The notes under the pieces: model-generated | What the model was told of the DNA's origin: nothing | The model's input: the letters and a program-made list of their open reading frames with translations, nothing else | Databases searched by the model: none | Assembly (NCBI RefSeq): GCF_029227915.1 | Contig: NC_079886.1 | Span: 15,292,501 to 15,352,500, forward strand | Source: Hydractinia symbiolongicarpus | Lineage: Eukaryota; Cnidaria; Hydrozoa; Anthoathecata; Hydractiniidae | Reading direction: 5' to 3' | Length of the DNA: 60,000 nucleotides | Shown here: positions 47,314 through 59,694 of the stretch, one piece after another | How the letters are laid out: each line of letters begins with the position of its first letter | How positions within the stretch are numbered: the stretch's first letter is position 1 | Translations under genes and position numbers: made by a program

Positions 47314-47730
47314 TTACTGTGGAAAGTTTATCATTTCTTGAACATGATGTTTAGTAGGCGACGTTTCGGGAGATCCTTTTCCCATCATCGGGCAAAGTAA
47401 AATGATGTTGAGCATGTATTTATATAATTGCAGAGGATCGAAATTCATAAAAATTAACCGATCAGAAACGAGCTGATAATTACAGTTAATTACAGTAATT
47501 AACATTTTCGGACCTAGATGTAGGTAACTGCTTCTTCTGTAGGGCTGGTAACCAAATCTCAGGAAGTTGATACGAGATGCTGTTTATGTGTTTGTTACGT
47601 GCTACACTGTTGATGGTTTCTTTAATCTTCCTGGCCGTTGTTCTGTATTCTCTGTCAATGATTTTCTTCTCATCCCAATTAAACTGATGACTTCCCCAGC
47701 TGTGGCCCGCAATTTCGTTTTTCTTCACAT
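47314..47730 (-). pseudogene. Penelope-like element 3' end (C-terminal endonuclease tail)
   Basis: The minus-strand frame 47728-47486 reads EIAGHSWGSHQFNWDEKKII, RTTARKIKETINSV and HINSISYQLPEIWLPAL, typical of the region after the GIY-YIG core in Penelope-like polyproteins. A following frame (47505-47314) reads MMGKGSPETSPTKHHVQEMI, the translated tail of the terminal region. No RT domain is present, so it is a truncated copy. It abuts the DIRS element. Confidence 0.75.
47362..47392 (-). ncRNA. Hammerhead-ribozyme-like core in the Penelope-like tail
   Basis: On the minus strand CCGATGA, then a GGGA/TCCC stem with 8-nt loop, then GAAAC-GTC. This matches the hammerhead order CUGAUGA, stem II, GAAA, except that the core U is C. 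Penelope-like elements are known to carry minimal hammerhead ribozymes in their terminal repeats. Stems I and III were not resolved by eye, and the U-to-C change would probably inactivate it. Confidence 0.4.
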
Positions 47731-48133
47731 CTCTGTTTCTTTCTTGATAAGTTTTATTTTACAATTGTTTTACAAGTGTAGAATTAAAGGGCCTGAGCGA
47801 CACCTGTTTTTTCTGGTTTCTGTGTTATTATTATGTAACGTCTATTATTTATATGCCTCATTTCGTAATATTTTATCTTGTAGACATAAACAGTCAATAT
47901 TACGAATTTGTGCTTTATCAAGAGGGAAACTATCAGAATTTTATTTGGCAACATGAGCTAAGCTTGTCATAGGAAAGGTGGTTAATTAATGCAATAATGT
48001 ATGTAATAGATGAATTTTCCTCATCTTTGTCTGAATTTTATTAAGATTGGGTAGAAAGCTTTTTCGGTTTATTGAAAGTGATGTTCCGTAATATTGTTCA
48101 AGTTCTGTTTTCTTCAGATACTTTACGCTGTAA

Positions 48134-51100
48134 ATGACGACGAAAAGTAAAATAACAGATATTTTTATTGAAAGCACTTGTGGAAAGCAGTTAAAGTGTA
48201 CTATCTGTGATTGCTGGCTGCCCGCAAATGCAGGTGACGTTTAAAGTGAAAACATATTTTGTTTTCTTAATTTTTTTAACATTGTTTTATCCCTGTTAAT
48301 GTTAATTGTGTTCTATATAATTTCATTCTTTCATTATTTCTTTTTTATTTCAGAAAAGTTTGTTCAATCCCATCTCACTGGTCGTAAACATAAACAAAAA
48401 TTACACAAGAAAAACCAAAGAGAAAACGTTTTAAAATGTAGTGTATATGTAAAATGTTTTGATCCTCATCTTGAACGACTAGAAGAAGAACTAAAAATTT
48501 ATTTTGAAAGCTTTAAAGTGAAAGTGTCTGATGTTTATGTTGACAAAAACACGGTATGGTGGCACAAACTAATTCTTTAGTAATTAACGATGTGAAGTTG
48601 TATATATATTGCTCTCCTTTCGTGTCCTCAATGTACACAGAAAAATACTGTTCTTTTAATAGGCACTTCAAAATTTCTAGTTACGCCAAAAAGTTTATGG
48701 ATCATATGAACTTGTTATAAGTAACTTTTCTCCAATTGCATATTCGGTTTCATTGTATTGAGAGTTGCCATTTTTTTGTCTTTTTTATCAGAAGTGCCAT
48801 AATGATTTGTTTTTATCAGAGGGTAGGCATTAATGTCAAAAATGTTATTCCTGACTTTACGGATCAGATTAATTACATACTAAAAAACCTTGATAAATCA
48901 TTGTTGGACAAGTATTTTTGAACGATGCCAGGTTTATTAAATTCTATATTTTTGCTAGGCAAGTTATGCTATCATACAATTTGAGAAGAGTAATGATGTT
49001 GATGTTGTTGTAAATGCTGACCACAAACTTTTTCATGGAAAAAAAATAATCATCAAGCGAAGAGAGATTCCGGAGAAAAAAGAAACACACCACAAAACGC
49101 TACTATCAGACGCGATTTCACCACCCTGTGCTAGTTCTGGTGTTTGTTTGCTGCCAACTGAAATACAAGCGGGTCTTTCAAAGTTAACTAATGTAAGACT
49201 TAGCATTATTTTTATTATAGTATACTTATTATTTTGCTAAAATAAAAATTCCTGGACCATGCGAACGTCTCAGCTCATTGCTTCCATTTATTTCATGGAA
49301 GTGTTGCAAGCATCATTAATCTAATAACGGTTCTGATACTAGGTAGAAATGATCAATTTACACTTTTTGTAAGTTCTTGTATTAGTCGGCTTGGATTGAG
49401 ACCCACAATATTCCCCACTGGGAGTACTAGATTAGCAGGTGATGTATAAAACATCTCAAAAATGTACTTTTTTTGCAAAATTAAAATCTTGTTTAATCGC
49501 ACTTTTAAAAATTATGTGTCCAGATGATTTAACACTTTGATAAAGTTAAGCGTTTAAGTAAGTGATAACATATCTTTTTACAGCAATCAGCACAATTTAA
49601 AGCCCTTCAAGATTATTACAAGTTGTCTCCTGCCGATATAGAAGTTCGTAAACTCCTTTGCGTATTACTGCAAAATGTCTTGGAAGAGATACATCCTGGT
49701 TGTAAGGTTAAGCTTTTTGGTTCCAGCGTAAATGGACTTGGTATTAAAGGCAGTGATGTTGACATGACGTTATTGTTATCTGAGGCAGTAAGCAAGGAGG
49801 AAGAAATAATGACGGAAGTTCGAGAAATCATTCAAAGATTTGCACCTGGTTGTAAAAATGTATCTATAGTGCAGTCAGCTAAAGTGTGTACCATTGTAAA
49901 GTTCTTGCATACAGATTCAAAAGTTAGTGTGGATTTGAGCTTGAATAACAGGTGAACATTTTCCTCTTCATACAAGGAGTTGTGTATTTAATAAGGAAGT
50001 GCTTAGATAAATCATATCAAGAGAATATTACTTGACAAAAATATAAACTGCGATTTCTTTCTTCTTTTTTTATTTTATTTTAACAAAGTTTACTTTACTA
50101 GTAAAGCAACTTCTTTAGTTGTACAACTTTGTTAAATTGAAGGTTGTAATTGTTGTATTCTGTTAGGAATTTTTTTCATGTTTTCCTTTTTTTATGAGGA
50201 TCTTTTAATTTATATAGACTTGCTCTGAAGAACACAAAACTAATTCAGACATATCTGCAAATTGATCAGAGGGCAAAACTTTTAATATATGCAATTCGGA
50301 TATGGGCTAAATGCTATAATTTAATTGGAAGAAATAGTTTACAGATCACTAGTTATGCTATGACGCTATGTGCCATTCATTATTTGCAACAGTTGGACCC
50401 ACCTCTTCTTCCTTGTTTACAGCAATGCAGTGAAGCAGATTTTATTGGCCCTTGGAATTGTGGTTTTGCTGTGAATACTACTTTTTCCAGTAAAAATGTA
50501 CTGACAATAGGTAAGGCGGCCCTAACAGATTAACTAAAAATTGTGTTGTTATTAACGTAATGGAGCATCGATCTTGCAATTAACAGTTACAATTGAACCT
50601 AAATCGTAAAAATCTCATAATTGTTGACATTGTTCCCAATTTTGCAAGAACAGAAAGATGTTTTACCGTTTGGGAAAGTCATAAGCATGTAATAGTTGTG
50701 CTATAGAAATTTCTACTGCTGGGCTAATACTTGTTTTCTTTATCATTCTGTTTCTTCTTTTATATGACGTTCTCCTGTAACTTTAAACATTTAATTTTTT
50801 TAAGTGCAAGCAATAGAAACTAACGGTTTAAATAGAAGGACTTATACCATGGTAACTACTGATATTCTGCATAACTTAGATGGACAATCTAAGGGAAAAT
50901 AAAAGATGGTAAATACTTAATTGTTTATGATCTGTTTTCAATGAGTATTTTCTTTCTATCTTACAGGGCAGTTGTTATCCGGGTTTTTCGTATACTTTGC
51001 TGATTTTTTATTTGATTCATATGGAATTGTTATACATTCTACCAACAAAAAATCGAGGACAGAATGTCAAACTGCTGCAAATAAAGTAGAGGGCTCCGAA

Positions 51101-51961
51101 TTAAACATAGATGCTGCTGTTTTAGTACAAGACCCTTTTAAATTAAGTCATAATGTTGCACAGAATTTATCTGCAGCAGGTTTAAAATTACTTGTGAGTA
51201 TGTTCACGAAAGCTTCAAAGATTATCTGTGGTTCTGCTGAAAGTATTATTAAATTGTTCACGCCAGATAAAACAGTAAAAACGCGAACAAAACAGAAACA
51301 AAAACGCAATCGTAGCAATGTGTATACGATAACTTTACCAAATTGTTTGCATGCTACTGGTGAAGATGTTAACTCGTATTGTTTTGAGTTTGTGACGAAT
51401 GTTTTGGTAGATGATTTAGCCATGAATGTTGTTAGTATCAATAGTTATTGTGTTAATCCTGCAGTAAATTTTACTGAGCAAAAAACAGAGACATCTCCAC
51501 AAGACACTGATGCACCTGGAAAGGACACTGATTCACCTGAACACGACACGGATGCACCTAGACAGGACACTGATGCACCTAGTAAAAAACGAAAATGGAA
51601 GTCCAACATATGCAATGAAGATTTTGGTTCGAAAAAGATAAAGCTTGACAAGAATAATGGTCTCAGCTTAACTGTATGCGCTTATACAGATACATGGACG
51701 AACAGAAGAAAGCATCGTCGACAGCAACACCTTGAAAAAACCAATGGATGTATTGACAACAGTATGACTGGAGTAAACAATGTTAAAGATTATTCCACAA
51801 ATGATGCATTATTTTCGTTTATCATCCACATTAAAACAGCGAAAAGTGATAAAGACGTATGTAAGCTTTCTGTGGAACTAATTAATAGAACAAACAATGT
51901 ACAACAATTTCAAACGTTTTATGCATATTTTAAAAAGGAACTTATGTCTGTATTTAAATAG
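48134..51961 (+). CDS. TUT1: TUT1-like (Star-PAP) nuclear terminal uridylyl/poly(A) polymerase, 6 exons
   Basis: Adds uridines to U6 snRNA and/or adenines to selected mRNAs in the nucleus (family knowledge). Exons: 48134-48233, 48354-48553, 48959-49192, 49584-49951, 50218-50510 and 50967-51961; all phases agree and give 729 residues. Domains: a matrin-type C2H2 finger (C22, C25, H40, H46); an RRM at roughly 60-130 (VYVKCFDPHLE); a nucleotidyltransferase core GSSVNGLGIKGSDVDMT with D236 and D238 and third Asp D295 (VSVDLS); a PAP-associated region with SYAMTLCAIHYLQ and FIGPWNCGF; then a lysine-rich C-terminus. Four DTD(A/S)Pxx heptads (51500-51583) precede a KKRKWK nuclear-localisation-like patch. 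The zinc finger, RRM and NTase order is diagnostic for TUT1. Human TUT1 is longer (about 870), mainly in disordered parts. No defects seen. Confidence 0.92.
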
Positions 51962-54027
51962 TATATACATATTTTTAGGGACATAACATATTTTTGTTTA
52001 ATCAAAATTCATTTGCATACCCTTTACTGTGGTGCTAAACACGTCCATTGTGCTGCCAAAGTATGTTGAATATTTAAATGTCTAGACTGCATATTTACCA
52101 GGTATTTCAAGAAAATGTACCTTTAAGTAAAAAAAAAAAAACTTTTGGAGAACTATAGAAAATGTGAACGCAATACTTTGATAGCCTTGTGAAGAAAAGC
52201 AAATGTAAAATTAAAATTTATACATTCGTATAGTTTTTCTTTTGAGTTATAAAAACTATTATTATATAACTTTAAACAAAACCGTCTATCGCACAATTCG
52301 ATGTCGATATCAATTCCATGTTGATATCAATCATTCAAATTGTTGAAGCATTAAGTTTTTTTGTTTTAAAATTAAGTACTACACCTGATTGGTTAAAAGT
52401 ATTTTAAACTGATGAGGCAGAAATTTTGTAAACATATATGCATTTCTGGAAGCAAAAAACAGATCGCTTTGAAAAAGTTGTTTAGTTCACATAAATTCTT
52501 GTTTGGGTATATAACAAAACAGATGTTGCATGCCCATTCTTGTTGAATATCAGTTTTATCAACCCGCGGAAAGACAATATTTTATTCGAGTGGATAAATC
52601 TTATTATCATGCACCTTAGGCGGGAGCGGCTGACAGAATATTTTTGGGTATTCGTGCAGTCGTTAGCCGAGAGTCGAATATCTCAACAGATACCCAATAT
52701 CGAATATTTACCCGAGATATTCGATAGTCTCTCCGGCACTTGTATTTCTTTTATATATATAGTTCATTTAAAAAATAACATGCAAGTCAATCAGATGGAG
52801 AGTTAAAACTAATTAAAAATAAAAAAGTTATCAAACAAAGAATTTATTATATCGCACTCCATCTTTTATTGTTCTCGATAGTAGTACACAAAGGATAAGC
52901 AATTAGATGGAGAGCTGAAAATAACTGAAGCGCGAACTTTTAAAACAACAAGAAACAAGAACAACGAAAAAAGACAAAAGCAAAACAAAATAAAATATGG
53001 AGAGGTTTGCCGCTTTAGATAATGATTCCTTTCCAATGATGCATGATAAAACAGATATTCAGCGCGGTAGAATCGGGTATCAACTCGTCTTTGAAAACAA
53101 GGATCGTTACTTGATCTTGTCATATTTTTTTTTTGTCATTGTAATGATTTTGACATAGGAAGGTGCGGTAACTTGCTTTATTGCTTTATCTGTTATTATT
53201 GCAACGAGAAAACGTGATTAAAGAGATCATAAAACGATGCAGATGATCATTTATTAATAATGTGTGAGTATTAAATACCGATGCCACTGAATTTTGTACT
53301 ATATCTGGATGAGAAAAATTTTGGTTCAGAGCCATTTTTCAAATTTGCAGCTTTTGTATATACCTAGGTTTGCTAATCAGCGTTTAAAATGCCCTAGATG
53401 CCAGAATTACGAAATAATCAAAATCAGGTCCTACGAATAGCCGAAATATTGGGGGAAAAGTCATGCCGATGTCAGGGACAATTAACACAGCTTAACGTCC
53501 TAAGTCAGCTGTTAACATTGACAAGTTCAAATTGTGTAAATCCAATATAAAAATTGCCTAAACTAATATTTGTGGGAACGGACTTCAAGATTTGCAGTCA
53601 TGTGCCAACTTTTTTTGTTCTGATTATAGATTCTCATTAACACTATTACTTTATTTAAAATTTTGTTCCATGAAAGTTCATTTTCTTGTAAGTAACCTTT
53701 CCATAAACACCACAAATAACGATGAACTTTCAATGAATATTTAATGTCATAAAATGCACAAAATTATTCCTTTAAAATTTAAAAGAAACAAAAACATTTT
53801 TTTGTTACATCCAAAATATTAAAATGTGGAAAGAATTTGAACAACGAACAATGTAAAAAAATGATGTTATAGCTAAAAATAAGGTCAAAGATCGCTTCTG
53901 AGTTTCCACTGAGGTGATGAGGAGTGTCGATCGAGGCATGGTATTGGGAATCAGGCTTTAGTGATTTTTTTACCAAACTTTATAATGTTAAACTATTTGT
54001 TTTTGAAATCTTATCATTAAGAAAACA
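51962..54027. other. Intergenic region between TUT1-like and Brambleberry-like genes
   Basis: No coding exon is supported. A cluster of short dyads around 52570-52730 (ATATTCGA/TCGAATAT, CCCGAGATATTCG) suggests a foldback fragment. The promoter of the downstream gene must lie here or close to 54028, but no motif is distinctive. Confidence 0.45.
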
Positions 54028-57000
54028 ATGAGATATTCCTTGTATTTATCGTTGCTATGGTTACCCTCTTCCTTTTCATTCTGGTGGTGGTCTACTAATG
54101 ATGAGGATTTAAATGATAACTATCAGCACTCATCAGATGCTGTGAAGGAGGACACAGCTGTGGCTAACATGTTCGCACCGTTTGAGATATCAGTGGGAGA
54201 GCAAAAGTTTTTATCTGAAGCAAATCATTTTCTTCAAAATTTACCGATGCTTGATCAGTGTAATTTATTGGTGAGTTAACATTACCGTTTGTTGTTGTGG
54301 CCCGTAGAATTTTGTTTTGGATTTTCTGATTGGCCAGGCGTTTAGTGCAAGTTTAAGCCTTTTTTTTGGGGGGGGGGGGCGAAAGGGGGGGTTAGACTTG
54401 TTGTACCTACAGATTTGGTTTATTTTGTGGTTTCATTTATTACTGTGCTGTTATCAAGGGTTTTAGTAACAAAAGGAAACGTGATAAGTCGGAACCTGAT
54501 GTACATCCAGTACAACACACATACCATTGTGATCTCACATGTTTAGCGTGGCCACAAACAGTTAGTCCCTATTTTTCGGAGCGCTTGATTATGTCAGAGA
54601 AAGTAAACATTTTGTTTGTTTTTTCCCAAAAAGTGAAATTGTCATATTTTCAGGACCAGAAAATTCAAACAAAATTTGAAAAATGCGAATAAATAACCTG
54701 AATGTGTCTTTTAAAGCCACATCAGAAGACATTTGCTTATATGTAACTGATGAGTGATATTATTTGAACAGTATTTATTCTGATGATGGAAAGGGTATGT
54801 TTTTAAATATTCATGTTTGGATGCTAAGTTCTGGTTTTCATACAGACATAAGTTTTATGAATTTGGAGAAATTATATCTATTGAGACATACTGGCCAGGG
54901 AAAGTCACAATTTTATTTTGCAATGTTCTGAAAAATCTTCCATTACACTTATATGGTGTCTGTATTTTTCAATCTTATTGAATTCTGCTAATACTTGTAT
55001 TATATTTATCTTTTTTTATAAAAAATACCTTCAGATTATCAACCGTATCAAAACATCGTGTCAAAATTTGAATGATGAAGAGTTATCTAAACTCAGCGTA
55101 AACTTATTAAACTGTCAAAGTGCAGTGGAAGGAAGGCCGCTGTACAAATGCACTGACACCATGGTAAGAGTATTGGTTACATTTTCCTCTCGTGAATTTA
55201 TTTTTAAATCAATAACCAAGAAGTAGAAAGACTTTTCCATAAAAGAATTTTGAATCGATGCATTCTTGAGAAAGCAAGAAACGATACTACCTTAAAAATC
55301 GTAGAAGTGTCGGTTGTGCATTATTCGATTAACTATAGTTTCAGGTGTTAACTGTAGATGTAATCTATTAAGATAAACCACCAAGAAACATTACCTGGAT
55401 TTTTTTTAAAAAGAGTCACTGATTTAAATGGCAAAACGTGAAATAATCTTGGCTTATGCATTTTTCATGGTTCTTTCCACTTAGAAATTAGCTGATTGTA
55501 CACAAGGAATGGATTCAGACACTTGGAATTCTTACCATATCATCAGTAACAGAGCTCGCGCCATCTGCTACAGCGTTCGCCAAACTGAATTTCGAATGAA
55601 AACGGAAATGACTGTGAATAATTTAGCATCAGCAACTTTAGAGAATGTAAACGTGTTAAAAAATCTCGCAGTAAGTTTTTCGCCACTGAGTTATATTTTA
55701 TACCAAGTAAAACTCCATGGCTTAAAGATTGTATTTGAATAAAATTCTGAGATTTGACTAAAATACAGTTTATTTGTATACAGTGTAAATTGTTGATCCT
55801 TTTTACTAGTCTGATCAAAAAAAACTTCAAGAAGTTACAGACGATGCTCTTAATATGATAACAAAAAACCAAGATCAGTTGCTTGCTAAACAAGAAGACT
55901 TCAAGGAGAAACAGAATCTTCTCAATGGTGCTCTCCACGACAATATGAACACTTTGTTAAAAGAGAAAAGAGTGATTGCGCACAGACACAAACAAGTGGA
56001 AGAATATACTCACATGATTAACTATCAGTTGGGTATCTGTTTTTTTTTTTGTTTGTTTTTTTTGTATTATGTGTTAAGGTGGATTTTTTAAAAAAATGCA
56101 TTCATTCATTTTTAAGATTCACAAAACTGTTCGAAAATCAGATTTTAAGGTACACATCCTTCTTAAATAAGAAAAAAATTAAAAAAAAATGGACAGGGGT
56201 TAATTTGAATATAACGAGGCAAATTTCAGTCGATTTTTCTTACAAATTCTGGTTATATTATAGTTAAGGTGTTTATAACGTTATTGTGGTTTTTTTAAGC
56301 CTCTTTAGTAAAAGAAATCAAAACACATGAAATGTTCAAGAAGAAAAGTGAAAAGGAAATTTTAAAAGGTTTGGATACAGTTAAATTGAAAGCTGACGAA
56401 GTCTTGAAGAAATTAGGTTTGTATTTTTTTATTTACTTTTTATATGATAATCAGTTATCTTGCTACAATTTTCATGATTGTAATTTGCAAAGCTACTCTT
56501 GTTAAATGAAAGCTTCGTGCATACTTCCCGAATTTCAGGTCAACTACCACGATCACATGTCATTTCAGGTCAACCACCCCTATCACATGTCATTTACCTG
56601 GTGTTTGTGTGAAAAAGGCTGGATTAAGATTGGTGCTCACAAATAAAAATTATTACAACTTTGAAGGGATGGCTCAAATAAAAATCTAGTACTTCTCTGC
56701 ATGATTGTTGCGTTGAAATTATGAACTTTAAAATAAAGCATTCCTTAATGTGTGTAAAAAAATACCTTTACATTGTACTGAAGATTGGACACATAATTCG
56801 GGAAATTTTGGTGCTAGCGACTGTGTAAAAATCGATTCACCTGCCTCTTTAAATGTTAGAGAAAATAATACTGAAAAAATGCAAAAAAATGTTACTGAGT
56901 AATGTTTTTTTGGGGGGCTGATGAAGGTCTCCCTGAAGAATTTTATAAACTAGAGCTTTTGATAAATTAAAGGCTTACTCTGCTCTCTTTGATTTTTTTG

Positions 57001-59694
57001 TATTCTGTGACATTTTAAAGACAAAATCTGCTGTTCATGAAAGTAATCAAATCCGAGGTTCGTGTAAGGAAAAATAGGGAAGAATTGTTTATTGTTCTTT
57101 TGATTTATCGATGTTGTTTTAGAGTTTGCGTTTGATGATTTGGATGTTTACCATGAAAATCTTGAAGTGAAGCAAAACAAAACGTTAAAAAATCTAGAAG
57201 AAATACAAGAAACCATATCATTTATGAATGATGTAAGATTTGTTTAAGAAATTGTAAAAAGGGTTACTAAAGATGCTTCTATTTTACAATCTGAGTGGCT
57301 AGCTTCACTATTTTTGCTAATACTGTTTGTGCTGTTACAGCATGGTATGATATCGTAGGATGATATCGGGGAATAGAACAGCAATATGAAGTGTAATTTA
57401 TTAAATCTCTTTTAGTAAATAAATTACATTCTGATAGTTGAGTTGGTTTTTTTGCACTATCAGCATTCAAATTCTGGCCTTTTTTTGCATCATGGTACTG
57501 AAGTAATTTCAGTCCTACACGTTGTTAAGGCTGAAACTACTTAAGTCTACAGAGGAATTATTGGCACTGTTAGTAATTTTGACAGAAGATTTTATTTTCG
57601 CAGCTACTCAAATGAATCCCCTATGTCTGTATTCTAGAACCAACATTTGACAACTGCACAAAAAATATCGTTACTATCTCGCCTGCGACGATAGTATTGG
57701 TTTTTAACTCCTAACTGACTATGTCCCAAACGGTCAATTGCAACGCCATCAACGAGCTTTCATGGGCATAGTTTTATTTTAGAAAAACATCTCCAAGGGA
57801 GATTCGAACCAGCACCGCAGAACAACAAATCTAAGTGCAACGCGCTAACCAACTGGGCTATCGTGAAAGAACTAATTTGTGAATAATTAATATGTAATTG
57901 AGTTGCTAACCTTTATCTTTTTCGTTTTTGTTTTCTTTAGAGTGGTGTGTTAATCAATACAAAACATTATTTTTTACCACTGTTGGTTTATTTGAGCAAA
58001 ATAATTTTGATCTTCGTAGTATAACATTTTGTATCACAACGCGGTAAACTTTAAAGGGAAAAGACGTATGACGGGAAAAAATTCTAATTACTGTCCGATT
58101 GCGTATTCGCCCATCTCAGCATTTTTAAAATGCGGTAAAATTCCTGTGTGCAAAATAAAAAAGGAATGACGATTCTGTTGTGCAAAAAACAGAAACAACA
58201 ATTGGGCAGATTAATGAAAAGACAATTAAAATAACGTGCAGAACTTATTTTAAAACGTATCAATTTAATAAATATTATTGCTATTGCTATTATTGCTATT
58301 GTTTCTGTGAATAGATCACAAGTTTCTAAAAGTATGCATTAGCATTACTTTGGTTTTGCAAAATGTATTTTTACCTAATTGTAAAAAAATATAACTTATG
58401 GATTTATGTTCGCGTTGATTAATAATCGCGGTGTCTGACAACGGACAATTCTTTCGCATGTGGATTAACAAAAAGATAAAGTATTTTCTTATAAAAGAAA
58501 AAGCATGTAGGTGTACACTATTCTTACTTTATTTAAAGTTTTCCTATCCAACCTTTTTCCCCGTTTTTGCTTTTTTTACCAACCCTTAACACTCGTCCGG
58601 ATAACCACCCCTGCCCCTTTGTTTATTTTGGTTATAATGTATGATGCTTTTATAAGAATTTGGTTTGATTTTCTTGTATTTCAGGTTAAAGAATAGGCCT
58701 ATTGTTGAGAAAAATAAAAATAAATGCAAAGCAATAGAGAAATGAAATAATAACCAGGCCCGGTTTGAATTTTGATATTCTTACAAAAAAAGCGTGTTTT
58801 TAAATCGTTTCCTCAAAAGATTATTTTTTAAAAAATATTGCTGGTTGCCCCATTTAGCTGCTTTAAATTTGTGCAAACCTCGTGACTCCATTTAGACGTC
58901 TCAAGTTTTTATTGTGTCCAAAATGTTCTTTTAGCAACTTACCAGAGTCATTTAAGAGGCTTCAAAACCTAGCACAGTTTGTGGCCACAGGCTAATTAAA
59001 CAACAGAATTGGGTGTGTCACTGTTGTAAATGTATTTTAGTTGCACCTTTTTAATACTGAGATAGTTGTTTACTTTAAGAGCGGTACAAATTGTCTCTTT
59101 ACTGTAGGTACTGACAAAATTATACTCATCCGTTCATGAGCAGTTACCCTGGCTTCACGAAATGTTCGGCGGAACTTTGGACAAACTAGCATTGGTCACC
59201 CTCATTACGGGACATGCTTTATTTTTTTTCACTGCGTTCATGGCAATAATCTTTGTGAATGCACCAAGTTTGACCAGGGTTTTTATGTTACTCGTTATTC
59301 CTATCAATTGTATGTCTGCTATGCAAAATCTCCACCACCTTACCTATGTACAACTGTCATGGTTTCTAGCTTTAACGATTCCAGGTTTGTTTTAAGATTA
59401 GTAATTTTCATTTTAATAATTGTTTTGAGGGAGTGCGATTGATGAATTTTAAAATTATAAAATTTCAAAAACTATAGATTCTTTTTCGGCGATCCAAGGG
59501 ATGTGTCATTTATTAAATCCAATTTTATTGTATAATGTGTGACATTCTTCTAGTTTTTTATTTGCAATATTTAGTGGATTTTGCGGCCAAGAAAATGATT
59601 AGGCTGGTGGAAAATATTCGTGCATCTAAAGATGTTGTCGTGCTGAAAGATCATGAATTATACCCAGAACCACCCATGTTAACACGCTGTACCG
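54028..59694 (+). CDS. bmb: Brambleberry/KAR5/GEX1-like nuclear-envelope fusion protein, 8 exons, 3' end outside window
   Basis: KAR5/GEX1/Brambleberry proteins act in the nuclear envelope or ER to fuse nuclei or karyomeres. Exons: 54028-54270, 55035-55163, 55485-55670, 55810-56032, 56300-56416, 57123-57232, 59108-59384 and 59575-59694; all junction phases agree and at least 468 residues are encoded. The start codon leads a hydrophobic signal-like segment (LYLSLLWLPSSFSFWWW). Family signatures: FEISVGEQKFLSEA, a cysteine-rich domain with SCQNLNDEELSKLSV, LNCQSAVEGRPLYKCTDTM, DSDTWNSYHIISNRARAICY and RQTEFRMKTEMTVNNLA. Coiled coils follow in exons 4-6. Exon 7 encodes two or more hydrophobic membrane segments (LALVTLITGHALFFFTAFMA onward). 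Exon 8 ends at a GTAGGT donor, so the gene continues. Intact where seen. Confidence 0.9.
56531..56592 (+). repeat. 30-bp tandem duplication
   Basis: ATTTCAGGTCAAC.ACC-C.ATCACATGTC occurs twice head to tail in an intron of the Brambleberry-like gene, with a third partial start ATTTACC. Two extra CAG-like acceptor contexts are created (TTTCAGGTCA). Confidence 0.75.
57785..57868 (-). repeat. tRNA-derived SINE head or tRNA pseudogene
   Basis: On the minus strand an A box TAGCCCAGTTGG (57849-57860) and a B box GGTTCGAATC (57801-57810) are spaced like an RNA polymerase III promoter. The acceptor and T stems do not pair properly, so it is not a functional tRNA gene. Sequence beyond the head (toward lower coordinates) could be a SINE body, but no second copy in this window confirms it. 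Confidence 0.6.
58504..59010 (+). repeat. Dispersed repeat unit matching 4033-4172 (direct) and 597-790 (inverted)
   Basis: The first 140 bp resemble 4033-4172 in the same orientation. The last 175 bp (58835-59010) resemble 597-790 in the opposite orientation. It is non-coding and lies in the intron between exons 6 and 7 of the Brambleberry-like gene. Either two repeat families lie side by side, or one element's two ends are found separately on the left side of the window. Confidence 0.55.

Noticed and set aside
47567-47956. Plus-strand 129-codon hydrophobic frame
   Set aside because: Opposite the Penelope-like tail, whose minus-strand motifs are clear. The hydrophobic translation comes from AT-rich sequence.
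48736-48921. Extra exon of the TUT1-like gene (..DFTDQINYILKNLDKSLL..)
   Set aside because: Exons 48354-48553 and 48959-49192 already join in phase 0. This frame ends in a stop with no donor.
51148-51651. Minus-strand frames opposite the TUT1-like last exon
   Set aside because: Antisense shadows. The Ser/Val/Cys-rich repeat is the reverse of the acidic heptads.
52540-52806. Plus-strand 88-codon frame
   Set aside because: Overlaps a cluster of short dyads and lacks splice context or recognisable motif.
55543-55938. Minus-strand 131-codon frame
   Set aside because: Antisense to Brambleberry-like exons 3 and 4, which have correct splice sites and family motifs.
57785-57868. Functional tRNA gene
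   Set aside because: A and B boxes are present, but the acceptor and T stems do not pair, so it is listed as a tRNA-derived repeat.
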